Below, piece by piece: positions 26,839 through 34,953 of a DNA stretch of 64,000 nt (position 1 is the stretch's first letter; every line of letters starts with the position of its first letter). This DNA comes from Mycobacterium persicum (GTDB taxonomy: Bacteria > Actinomycetota > Actinomycetes > Mycobacteriales > Mycobacteriaceae). The translations under genes and the position numbers were made by a program. A model generated the notes under the pieces. The model saw only the letters and a program-made list of their open reading frames with translations. It was not told where the DNA came from and did not search any database. Where the stretch lies: NCBI RefSeq assembly GCF_002086675.1, contig NZ_MVIF01000019.1:1-64000 (forward strand). Reading direction: 5' to 3'.

Positions 26839-29142
26839 TCAGCCGATGACCGGCTGCTGCGCCGGCACCTCGACGACACCAAAGTTCGTCGCCCAGGCCG
26901 CGCGGTAGTCGCTCCATGTCGGTGTCAGGCGGCCGCGGCCCACGCATCGCGGCTCGTAGTGCACACACCGTTCGGCCGAGGCCACGTGCGCCTCTTCGTC
27001 GACGACGGTCACCGATAGCAGCATCTCGACGGGCTTGCCGGCCTGCACGGTCAGCAACAGGGTGGTTCCGGTGATCCGGAAGTGCGCGATCGCGCCGCCG
27101 CCCAGGTCTACTTGACCGCTGGCCGCCCCGAGCGCGGTGCCGTCGAGTTGCCACTTCGCCTCCAGCCCCGGGCCGAAACCGGTTGCGATGGCGTCGAATC
27201 GGCCCTGCGGACGCATCGGCCGCACCACGGTTCCGACGAATGTCCCGATGCGCCGATCGATGAGCGGCAGCGCGCGAATGGCGTCCTTGACGCTGTCGGC
27301 CCCTCTGGCCGGCGGGGGAGCCACAACCACGGCGTCGAGCGCCGCACGCAGCTGGTTGCAGGGATCACGTTGCGTCCCCACCCCGCTGACACGCAATGCC
27401 GGCGAGGGCGCGAATACCGCCGCGCCCGGCTTGGCCACCTCGCCAAATGTTCCGAAAACACTTGGAGGACAAGTGAATCCGCCGACAATCTGCACCGAAA
27501 CCAGCGCTTTCTCCCAGGTGATGTAGCGGAACCGGATGTGATCGGGGGTCACGTCCACCGCCTGAACGGCCGCCCACCTGCCTTCGTTGGTGCGCACGCC
27601 GTAGATGCGCAGCGATTCCTTGAACGGATTGCCGAACAGCAGCCCGAAGGGGTCGATAGTCGCCAGGTCGGCAAGGGGAATCGGGTTGGGCGCGTCATAG
27701 GCGTAGCCGTAGACGGCCGCGCGGTACAGGCCGTCAAAGTCGCCCAGGCCCGTTCGGGCCCAGCGGGCGCCACACACCGCACGCACCGTCCGATCGAACG
27801 GTCCGCCGAGCACGGTGAGGTCACCGCTGGGCATGTCGCGCGCGCCGACCCGGCCGCTGTCGAGATCAAACGACGAACCGTTGGGGACCACGACGGTGCC
27901 GGCGGCACGAACGGGGGCGGTGTCGATGGGCCGGATCCGGCAGCCGATCTGCACGTCGTCGATGCGGGCGTCGCTGAAGACGATGTTGAAACCCACCGCG
28001 GGGATGTTCACCGGGACCAGCAGCTGATTCAGCGCGTCGGTGATGTGGGCGGCGACGCTGTTGATGGTGCCCTCGATCACCTCTTCGGCGATGTACATGA
28101 TGAGCGGCACCAGCACCGCGCCGACGATCACGTAGATGACAGAGGGCAGTAGCGCCCCGAGCAGTGCGCCGATCACCGCGCCCGCCACCCAGCAGTACCA
28201 GGGGATGTCGACGTCGACGTTCGGATTGTCGGCCTGCACGGCCACCACGAGCTGCCCGGCGGCGACGGCGATGGTGATCTTCGCCCCGACGGTGCCGGTG
28301 GCCGAATAACAGAAGCCGGACTTGGTGATCTTGACCTGAACGTGCAACGCGCCGTCGTCTCCCGCGGTGACCGACAACGCGGTCAGATCCACCTCGTTGT
28401 CCTCGTCGATGCGCACGGTGCGAGTCAGCGTGCAGTTGGTGAATGCGCCGCCCAGGTTCAGCGCGCTGTCGATCATCGGGCTGATGACCCGGCAGATCCA
28501 GCCCATCGACGCGACGATGCCCCCGTTGCCGCCCCCGGTGATGAAGCTCTGGGTGAACGCCGACTTGTCGCCGGGGCTGCCGCCGCCGAACGTGACCAAA
28601 AACGCCGACGCGTCTTTGTCGGCCGCGGAGGTGTCGTCGACGATGTGCACGTCGGCGTTCTTCATTGCGGTGGTGGTGCTGGTGGCGTGGTCGACAGGGA
28701 AGGGCACCAGCGGGATCAACTTGACGTTGTTTCGCAGGAACGCGGCGAACAGTCCGTCGAGGCCGGGGATCGGGAACCCCGCCACCGCGATCTCGGTGAG
28801 CCACAGCTTCTGTTCGAGATCGATTCGCACCAGGTCGATTCCGTTGGTGCTGGTGTCCACGTCGACGCTGGCGACGATGCGTAGCGCCCCGAGTGTGCCG
28901 GCATCGCCGAGCAGCACCTGGATGTCGACGACGTCGGTCGCGCCGGGCGGGAGACCACCCGGCCGGTCGAAGGAGACCGTCACCGAAAATGGCGTGGCCG
29001 GGTCGAGTTGGATGCCGAGGCCCCCCAAAATGGTGCCCAGCAGAAAGCCGCCGGTGTCGAAGACGACGCTCAGTAGCTGCTGATAGGCCTGTTCAGCGAA
29101 TTCGACGACGAGGTCGTAGCCGTGCGTCTGTTGCCCCGACAT
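26839..29142 (-). CDS. Large protein of unknown function, possible TULIP-like two-half architecture
   Basis: A 767-residue protein that I cannot assign to a known mycobacterial family. It begins with an amphipathic helix (YDLVVEFAEQAYQQLLSVVF, about 9-28) followed by a beta-rich region to about 310. A hydrophobic Gly/Ala-rich segment (about 322-355; AGAVIGALLGALLPSVIYVI) leads into a second long helix (EEVIEGTINSVAAHITDALN) and another beta-rich half to the end. Helix-plus-sheet halves joined by a hydrophobic hinge recall TULIP/P47-type lipid-binding proteins; this is inference from pattern only. No N-terminal signal peptide is seen. The hydrophobic stretch could also be a membrane insertion hairpin. 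It starts three bases after the 119-residue gene and is almost certainly co-transcribed with it. Confidence 0.75.
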   Translation of the reverse strand: MSGQQTHGYDLVVEFAEQAYQQLLSVVFDTGGFLLGTILGGLGIQLDPATPFSVTVSFDRPGGLPPGATDVVDIQVLLGDAGTLGALRIVASVDVDTSTNGIDLVRIDLEQKLWLTEIAVAGFPIPGLDGLFAAFLRNNVKLIPLVPFPVDHATSTTTAMKNADVHIVDDTSAADKDASAFLVTFGGGSPGDKSAFTQSFITGGGNGGIVASMGWICRVISPMIDSALNLGGAFTNCTLTRTVRIDEDNEVDLTALSVTAGDDGALHVQVKITKSGFCYSATGTVGAKITIAVAAGQLVVAVQADNPNVDVDIPWYCWVAGAVIGALLGALLPSVIYVIVGAVLVPLIMYIAEEVIEGTINSVAAHITDALNQLLVPVNIPAVGFNIVFSDARIDDVQIGCRIRPIDTAPVRAAGTVVVPNGSSFDLDSGRVGARDMPSGDLTVLGGPFDRTVRAVCGARWARTGLGDFDGLYRAAVYGYAYDAPNPIPLADLATIDPFGLLFGNPFKESLRIYGVRTNEGRWAAVQAVDVTPDHIRFRYITWEKALVSVQIVGGFTCPPSVFGTFGEVAKPGAAVFAPSPALRVSGVGTQRDPCNQLRAALDAVVVAPPPARGADSVKDAIRALPLIDRRIGTFVGTVVRPMRPQGRFDAIATGFGPGLEAKWQLDGTALGAASGQVDLGGGAIAHFRITGTTLLLTVQAGKPVEMLLSVTVVDEEAHVASAERCVHYEPRCVGRGRLTPTWSDYRAAWATNFGVVEVPAQQPVIG

Positions 29143-29145
29143 CTC

Positions 29146-29505
29146 TTAACCCACCCTCGGCGAGCCGGTGAATCGGATGTTGACGTGGGCGGTGATCACC
29201 TGTCCGTTCGGCAACCGGAATGCTCGGGGCCGGTGCAGGTCCGGGGCGTCTCCGGTCAGCGACGCCGCCTTGAGCCGCTGTTTGATGATCGGCGGGACGT
29301 CGATGTTCAGCGCCCCCAACGTGGCCAGCGGGTCCGTGGCGAACTGCCGGGCGACCTCCGGTTTGGCCAGCGCCGCAAGGATGGTGCGCTCCGACCGGTG
29401 CAACTGCTCGAACTCGGCGCGCAGCCGCGGGCCGAGCCGGTCGATCACCGGGCCGAACGCACTGCTGTCGGAGCGGTTCGGTTGCTGCGATTCGTTCGAT
29501 GTCAT
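29146..29505 (-). CDS. Small protein of unknown function upstream of the 767-residue protein
   Basis: A 119-residue soluble protein. The first 20 residues are polar and probably disordered. A helical middle (FGPVIDRLGPRLRAEFEQLH, about 22-41) leads into RQFATDPLATLGALNIDVPP (about 54-73). That phrase, DP-x-A-x-L-x-x-L-x-I-x-V/I-P, resembles the nitrile-hydratase-leader-like segment of some peptide precursors. The C-terminal part (FRLPNGQVITAHVNIRFTG) looks like two beta strands. No Cys-rich or Gly-rich core peptide follows, so a RiPP precursor is not supported. Its stop is three bases before the ATG of the 767-residue protein, so the two likely act together. Confidence 0.7.
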   Translation of the reverse strand: MTSNESQQPNRSDSSAFGPVIDRLGPRLRAEFEQLHRSERTILAALAKPEVARQFATDPLATLGALNIDVPPIIKQRLKAASLTGDAPDLHRPRAFRLPNGQVITAHVNIRFTGSPRVG

Positions 29506-29602
29506 TGTTCAGGCCTATGCCAGCCTGCGGCGTTTGGCAAGGGGTAACAGTCAAAACTGTTGGCACACAACGTCGGGCAGCTCGCCGTACCGGCGGCATC
29601 CG

Positions 29603-30517
29603 TTATCGGTCAGCATCGTGGTCGGCAATGACACCGTCGATGGTGGCCCGGGCAACCGCGGCAGCGTGCGGGTCGTCGGCTTCAAGGTGGCCGCGCAGAC
29701 CAACCAGGGCCTTCCACAAAGCCCACCCGCGGCCGCGGGACCAGGTTGCGGCGTCGACGCCCAGCGCGCGGCGAAATATCGTTTTGCTGGCCGCGTCGAG
29801 GTGGGTCCAGGCCAGGACGGTGTCACACGCGGGGTCTCCCACACCGCAGAGCCCGAAGTCGATGACCGCGGTGAGGCGTCCGCGCTGCGTCAGCAGGTTG
29901 TCGGCGGCCACATCGCCGTGAAACCAGCACGGTTCGCCGGCGAGGGTGCTGCCAGCGGCGGCGGCCCACACCGCTTGCGCGCCGGCGACGTCGATTTCAC
30001 TGCCGAGCTCGTCGATGGCGGTGCTGGTTTCCTCGGCGTACACCGATACGGGCGCTCCGCGAAAGAAGTTGTGCGGCCCGGGTTCTGGACCGTCGCCGGG
30101 ATCGATGCGGTGCAGTGCGCGCAGGAAGTGGCCCAGCGCATACCCGATTGGGCCCCAGTCGGTGACCGCCTCGGCCGCGGTGGCGCCGTCGAGCCAACGG
30201 TATACCGACCAGGGATGGGGATAGTGAAATGCGGGTCTGCCCATCGCGACGGGCTGAGGTATAGGCAGCGGCAGCCGCGGCGCCAGCCGCGGCAGCCAAT
30301 GCTGTTCTTTGGCAACCTGATCCGCATACCAGTCTGCGGTGGGCAACCGGATCGACAGCTCGTCGCCGAGCCGGAAGGTGCGGTTGTCGACACCGTGGTG
30401 GGCCACGGGGGTGATGGCAAGTGACGACCAGTGCGGGAACTGACTGTCCACGAGTCGGCGCGCCAGCCGGGCGGTGATCTCGTCGGGCGGGAAGCCGGGT
30501 GTGTTGTCAGAGCACAT
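29603..30517 (-). CDS. Aminoglycoside phosphotransferase-family kinase
   Basis: A 304-residue protein of the APH/choline kinase fold. The catalytic loop is CWFHGDVAADNLL (H-G-D-x4-D-N; Asp base, about residues 195-207) and the metal-binding loop is AVIDFGLCGVGDPACD (I-D-F, G-D-P-x-x-D, about 216-231). Both are intact, so ATP-dependent phosphorylation of a small molecule is expected; antibiotic resistance is only one of many roles. The ATG at 30517 overlaps the end of the upstream transporter gene by 11 bases, indicating translational coupling. An alternative start three codons earlier is possible. Confidence 0.88.
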   Translation of the reverse strand: MCSDNTPGFPPDEITARLARRLVDSQFPHWSSLAITPVAHHGVDNRTFRLGDELSIRLPTADWYADQVAKEQHWLPRLAPRLPLPIPQPVAMGRPAFHYPHPWSVYRWLDGATAAEAVTDWGPIGYALGHFLRALHRIDPGDGPEPGPHNFFRGAPVSVYAEETSTAIDELGSEIDVAGAQAVWAAAAGSTLAGEPCWFHGDVAADNLLTQRGRLTAVIDFGLCGVGDPACDTVLAWTHLDAASKTIFRRALGVDAATWSRGRGWALWKALVGLRGHLEADDPHAAAVARATIDGVIADHDADR

Positions 30518-31916
30518 AGGGCGCAATCAGCAGCGCGGCGCCGAACACCGCCGAGCCGATCAGGAGGGCCACGATGGTAAACCCCATCACTTGGCGGACA
30601 TTGAGCTTCGCGATGGCCAGCAGCGGCAGCAGCCAAAACGGCTGGATCATGTTCGCGACCGCTTCGCCAACGGCAACGGACATCGAGATCAGCCCGAGGT
30701 AGGCCGGTGTGTGCTGACCGATCGCTAGTGCCGAGTCGACCGCGACCGGCCCCTGCACCGCCCAGTGCCCGCCGCCGGACGGGACGAACAGCGAGATGAT
30801 GATCGAACCGACGAAGGTCAAGAACGGCAGGGTGTATTGGCTGGCGCCGGTCACCAGGGCCGCCGCCAGCACCGTCTGCAGCGGTTTGCCCGATCCAGTG
30901 GGGGCATAACCCAGCAGACCGACGATCCCGCCATACTGCGGGTACTGCAGCAGCAGCGGGCCAGACACTCTCGCCGCGCCGGAAAACGCCCGGATGAACC
31001 GGATCGGGGTGCGGTGCAGCAACGCACCGGTGACGGTGAACAGCATGACCATCGACGAAATGTTGAGCCCAAACCCGCTCAGCCAGAAGTAGGTGATCCC
31101 GGCGGCGAAGACGGCAAGGTTGAGAATCCACAGATTTTCCAGCCACTCGGCGAATGTCCGGCTGCCCGCGGGCGGAGGCACTTCGGGGTCCTCGTCCTCG
31201 AAAACGGCCGGGTCGGGCTCGAGGGGCCTGGTCGGTTCCATCCGCCGGATCGCGAGCGCGAGCAGCACCAGCACCACGATCACGGCCACCCAGCTGTAGG
31301 GCTGGAAAATCGTCAGCTTCAGCGGCACCACCATGCCGGTCAGCTTGTGTATCACGTTGATGGGACTGCCGGCATCGGTGTTCGCCAGCGCAATCGACGA
31401 CGAGAGTCCCTGCGTCCAGACGATGAAACCCATAAACGCCGCGGCGATGAGATAACCGAAATGGGCGCCCGCAAGCCGTTTGGCAACCTGACGGGCGACC
31501 AGCGCGCCCGCGACCAGACCGAGGCCCCAGTTCAACAACGAAAGGACGGCGCCGACACCGAAACACAGCAGAGCCGCCCCGACCTGGTTTGTCGGCTTGC
31601 TCGCCATCGCGATGATGGCCCGCTTGAGAATGGGCGCCTCGGCGAGCGTATAGCCCATCACCAGGATCAGCACCATCTGAAACGCAAAGGTGAAGATGTT
31701 CTGCGATCCCCACACGCCGCCATGCCACGCCTTGAGCACGCCGCCCGGTGTTGCGCCGTCGACCAGCAGCGCCACCAGCGCGACCACCAGGAGGGTCAGG
31801 ATGACCGCGAACAAATACGGGTCCGGCATCAGACGTTCGACATACCGGACGCACAGCGCGGTGAGGGGCTGCATCAAACCGCGCCGCCCGGCCTGTTGGT
31901 CCCGTTCCGTCGTCAT
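30507..31916 (-). CDS. Short-chain fatty acid transporter, AtoE family
   Basis: A 469-residue membrane protein with about eleven to twelve hydrophobic segments. Family blocks of the AtoE/SCFA transporter group are visible: FAFQMVLILVMGYTLAEAP (about 71-89), LNWGLGLVAGALVARQVA (about 121-138), VPSGGGHWAVQGPVAV (about 385-400) and ANMIQPFWLLPLLAIAKL (about 425-442). It should move short-chain fatty acids such as butyrate or acetoacetate across the membrane. The start at 31916 places a GAG/GGTGA-type binding site just upstream. It lies 34 bp after the Rv1924c-like gene and overlaps the kinase gene downstream. Confidence 0.9.
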   Translation of the reverse strand: MTTERDQQAGRRGLMQPLTALCVRYVERLMPDPYLFAVILTLLVVALVALLVDGATPGGVLKAWHGGVWGSQNIFTFAFQMVLILVMGYTLAEAPILKRAIIAMASKPTNQVGAALLCFGVGAVLSLLNWGLGLVAGALVARQVAKRLAGAHFGYLIAAAFMGFIVWTQGLSSSIALANTDAGSPINVIHKLTGMVVPLKLTIFQPYSWVAVIVVLVLLALAIRRMEPTRPLEPDPAVFEDEDPEVPPPAGSRTFAEWLENLWILNLAVFAAGITYFWLSGFGLNISSMVMLFTVTGALLHRTPIRFIRAFSGAARVSGPLLLQYPQYGGIVGLLGYAPTGSGKPLQTVLAAALVTGASQYTLPFLTFVGSIIISLFVPSGGGHWAVQGPVAVDSALAIGQHTPAYLGLISMSVAVGEAVANMIQPFWLLPLLAIAKLNVRQVMGFTIVALLIGSAVFGAALLIAPYVL

Positions 31917-31950
31917 CGGGTCACCCTCGCCTAGACTTGCCTCGGTCCGC

Positions 31951-32334
31951 CTAGACCAACTCGTCGACCACCAGCCACACCAAAGCGACGGCCACCAGCA
32001 GCAATGCGCCGATGACGGCTGCCTGCACAAATCCGGACTGACGGTGCAGCCACGCACGCGCCTGCGTGAAGCGCCAGTCGGTCCACGCATAGGCGCGCGC
32101 GGCCCAATCGGCTTCGACCGCGAGCAGCCGAAATGCGACCAGCAGGGCCGGGATACCCAGCTCGGGAAGCAGCACGATCAGCGGGATGGATGCGATGAGC
32201 AACGCGCCGGCGAGCACGGCCAGGGATGCGCGCACCACCGTCGGCCGGGACCGGCCACGTTCGCGATATGCCAGCACACGGCTCAGCGCCTCGTCGCGGG
32301 TGACGGCCCGGGCGCGCTGGTCGACGGGGTCCAT
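31951..32334 (-). CDS. Small membrane protein (Rv1924c-like)
   Basis: A 127-residue protein: polar N-terminus with RDEALSRVLAYRERGRSRP, two hydrophobic segments back to back (about 36-73), a Trp-rich polar stretch (DWAARAYAWTDWRFTQARAW), and a final transmembrane segment (about 101-122). It corresponds to Rv1924c in size and in position next to fadD31. The ATG at 32334 has AGGAG seven bases upstream. Function is unknown; membrane topology suggests the N-terminus is cytoplasmic. It heads a run of five minus-strand genes. Confidence 0.82.
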   Translation of the reverse strand: MDPVDQRARAVTRDEALSRVLAYRERGRSRPTVVRASLAVLAGALLIASIPLIVLLPELGIPALLVAFRLLAVEADWAARAYAWTDWRFTQARAWLHRQSGFVQAAVIGALLLVAVALVWLVVDELV

Positions 32335-32488
32335 GGCTACTCCTGGCGTATGCGATCGGCGGGCGGGTTCCGCACGGACTCTAGTTGACCGGTTGCCGCC
32401 GGCGAGTTCCATCGAGCCACCCGGTCGGTGGCCGAGGCCACACGCTGCCTGCCGTGTCGGCCGTGCGCCGGTGCATAGACTGCCGCGT

Positions 32489-34357
32489 ATGAACGACGGT
32501 TCCCCGCAGGGCTCCCGGGCACCAGAAGGCCTGCTGGAGATCGGCGACTGCCTGGCAGCCGACGGCAGTATCGCCTTGCCGCCCGGCACCACTCTGATCT
32601 CGCTCATCCAACGCAATATCACCAATGTCGGTGACTCCATCGCGTATCGCTATCTGGACTACACCCGCTCCGCTGAGGGGCAGGCCCTGGAGGTGACCTG
32701 GGCGCAGTTGGGGGTGCGACTGGCGGCCATCGGTGCCCAGATCCAACAGTTCGCCGGCAACGACGACCGGGTCGCTGTGCTGGCGCCGCAGGGCATCGAT
32801 TATGTTGCCGGTTTCTACGCGGCGATCAAGGCCGGAAGTATCGCGGTGCCGCTGTTTGCCCCGGAATTGCCCGGCCACGCCGAACGTCTCGACACCGCAC
32901 TTCGCGACTCGGAGCCCACGGTCGTCCTGACGACGGCGGCAGCGAAAGCCGCCGTGGAGAGCTTTCTGGCCAGCCGTCCGCATTTGCGAAAGCCGGACGT
33001 CATCGTCATCGATCAGATACCGGATTCGGCAGGGGAGCAGTTCAGTCCGGTCGAGCTGGACATGAACGCCGTGTCCCACCTGCAGTACACCTCGGGCTCG
33101 ACCCGCCCGCCGGTCGGCATCGAGATCACTCACCGAGCCGTCGGCACCAACCTGGTGCAGATGATCCTGTCGATCGACCTGCTCAACCGCAACACTCACG
33201 GCGTCAGCTGGTTGCCGCTCTACCACGACATGGGCCTGTCCATGATCGGCTTCCCGGCGGTATACGGCGGGCACTCCACCCTGATGTCGCCGACCGCGTT
33301 CGTCCGTCGACCGCAGCGGTGGATCCATGCGCTGGCAGCGGGGTCGCGGACCGGGCGCGTCGTCACCGCGGCGCCGAACTTCGCTTACGAGTGGACCGCC
33401 CAGCGCGGCCTGCCCGCGGCGGGCGAGGATATCGACCTGCGCAACGTCGTGCTGATCATCGGATCCGAACCGGTCAGCATCGAGGCGATTACGACATTCA
33501 ACAAAGCGTTCGCGCCCTACGGACTTCCGCGGACGGCGTTCAAACCCTCCTACGGCATCGCCGAGGCGACGCTGCTCGTCGCGACCATCGACCACACCGC
33601 CGAAACGACGGTGGTCTACCTCGACCGGGAGCAACTGGGTTGCGGGCGTGCGGTCCCGGTCGCGGCGGATCACCCCAACGCCGTCGTGCAGGTGTCGTGC
33701 GGTCATGTCGCTCGCAGCCTGTGGGCCGTGATCGTCAACCCCGACACCGGTGCCGAACTGCCGGATGGCGAAGTCGGCGAAATCTGGCTGCAGGGAGACA
33801 ACATCGGCCGCGGCTACTGGGGGCGCCCGGACGAAACGCGCCACACCTTCGGCGCCAGGCTGCGATCGGCGCTGCACGAGCACAGCCGCGCCAACGGCGC
33901 TGCGCTCGAAGGGAATTGGCTGCGGACTTCAGACCTGGGCGTCTACCTCGACGGCGAACTGTACGTCACGGGGCGGATCGCCGATCTCATCACCATCGAC
34001 GGCCACAGCCATTATCCGCAGGACATCGAGGCGACCGTCGCGGCGGCATCGCCCATCGTCCGGCGCGGATATGTCACGGCTTTCGCAGCACCCGCCAACG
34101 AGCTGCCGGATGCTGACGATCCAGACGACACCCGTCCCCGGCTGGTGATCATTGCCGAACGTGCCGCGGGCACCAGCCACGCCGATCCGCAACCGGCGAT
34201 CGCGGCGATCCGGGCCGCGGTTGACGAACGCCATGGGCTCTCGGCTGCCGACGTGCGTTTCCTCCCCGCCGGGGCCATTCCGCGCACGACCAGCGGCAAG
34301 CTGGCTCGCCGGGCCTGTCGTGCCCAATACCTCAGCGGCGTATTGGGAGCGCACTAG
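32489..34357 (+). CDS. fadD31: Fatty-acyl-AMP ligase FadD31
   Basis: A 622-residue adenylating enzyme (M. tuberculosis FadD31, Rv1925, is about 620). ATP-binding P-loop: LQYTSGSTRPPVGIEITHRA (about residues 196-215). Further motifs are WLPLYHDMGLSMIGFP (about 241-256), KPSYGIAEATLL (about 353-364), DGEVGEIWLQGDNIGRGYWG (about 425-444) and LRTSDLGVYLDGELYVTGR (about 478-496). The P-loop form and the extended middle are typical of FAAL-type FadD proteins, which make acyl-adenylates for transfer to a polyketide synthase rather than acyl-CoA. No PKS gene is nearby. The ATG at 32489 begins the conserved N-terminus; there is no strong binding site. Confidence 0.93.
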   Translation: MNDGSPQGSRAPEGLLEIGDCLAADGSIALPPGTTLISLIQRNITNVGDSIAYRYLDYTRSAEGQALEVTWAQLGVRLAAIGAQIQQFAGNDDRVAVLAPQGIDYVAGFYAAIKAGSIAVPLFAPELPGHAERLDTALRDSEPTVVLTTAAAKAAVESFLASRPHLRKPDVIVIDQIPDSAGEQFSPVELDMNAVSHLQYTSGSTRPPVGIEITHRAVGTNLVQMILSIDLLNRNTHGVSWLPLYHDMGLSMIGFPAVYGGHSTLMSPTAFVRRPQRWIHALAAGSRTGRVVTAAPNFAYEWTAQRGLPAAGEDIDLRNVVLIIGSEPVSIEAITTFNKAFAPYGLPRTAFKPSYGIAEATLLVATIDHTAETTVVYLDREQLGCGRAVPVAADHPNAVVQVSCGHVARSLWAVIVNPDTGAELPDGEVGEIWLQGDNIGRGYWGRPDETRHTFGARLRSALHEHSRANGAALEGNWLRTSDLGVYLDGELYVTGRIADLITIDGHSHYPQDIEATVAAASPIVRRGYVTAFAAPANELPDADDPDDTRPRLVIIAERAAGTSHADPQPAIAAIRAAVDERHGLSAADVRFLPAGAIPRTTSGKLARRACRAQYLSGVLGAH

Positions 34358-34652
34358 TTTCCCTCTAGCGTCGGACCTGGCGCCTCGGCTCACGAAATTA
34401 TTTGTTGCGCAACACTTCTAAGCCATGAGGTTCGACCAGGCCGTGCGATACCCGCCGTTGTCGCTGGTGCATGCCAAAGCAGGCGGCGACTACGCTGCGG
34501 ACCTGCACGTCGTGTGCACGCGACTAGGGCGACGACGTCACATACTCACGAGGAGCCGCTAGTTGCCTCGCGCTGTGGGCTGAGCACACGTATGACGTTG
34601 CAGTGCAACATCATCCACCGGCGAACAGCGTATGTGTGGGATGTGGTGTCGG
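34358..34652. other. Gene-poor interval after fadD31
   Basis: About 295 bp with no supported coding frame, leading into the HNH relict. In M. tuberculosis the mpt63 gene (Rv1926c) lies near this side of fadD31; no Mpt63-like frame is present here. Confidence 0.5.
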
Positions 34653-34835
34653 CTATGGGGATTCGGCGACTTCGTCGTCGTCGCCGTCGCGGAGGAGCTT
34701 TTCGGGGTGGGGCATGGTGTTGGTGCGGGGTTGGCCGCGATCTTGATGGGTTGGAGGGAGCCATGCGGTGTCGCCGTGGGTATTTTTGCGGGTGGCCCAG
34801 CCGTTGTCGGCTCCCACGAATTCGAACGTGAACCC
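34653..34835 (-). pseudogene. C-terminal fragment of a 13E12/REP-family HNH endonuclease
   Basis: On the minus strand a frame between a TAA near 34836 and a TAG at 34653 encodes [39 protein letters not shown] and [17 protein letters not shown]. This is the recognisable C-terminus of mycobacterial 13E12 repeat (DUF222 plus HNH) proteins, which are dispersed multicopy genes with mobile behaviour. The HNH core and the entire N-terminal part are missing, so it is a relict that marks a past insertion or recombination between fadD31 and the sulfatase. Confidence 0.75.
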
Positions 34836-34953
34836 TTAGAGCCGCAAAGCCTCCAGCCACTACGGTGTAGTGGCCCGGTGAACGATGTGAATCCGAACCC
34901 ACCGGACGGCTCGGCTATAAGAAGAGCTCCACCCGACGACCAACGGAGGCATA

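Noticed and set aside
29146..29505. RiPP precursor reading of the 119-residue protein
   Set aside because: It has a leader-like segment, but no short core rich in Cys, Ser, Thr or Gly follows and no maturation enzyme (radical SAM, YcaO, LanM) is nearby.
29603..30517. Aminoglycoside resistance gene
   Set aside because: APH-fold motifs are intact, but the context is a metabolic operon, and the fold is shared by many kinases with other substrates.
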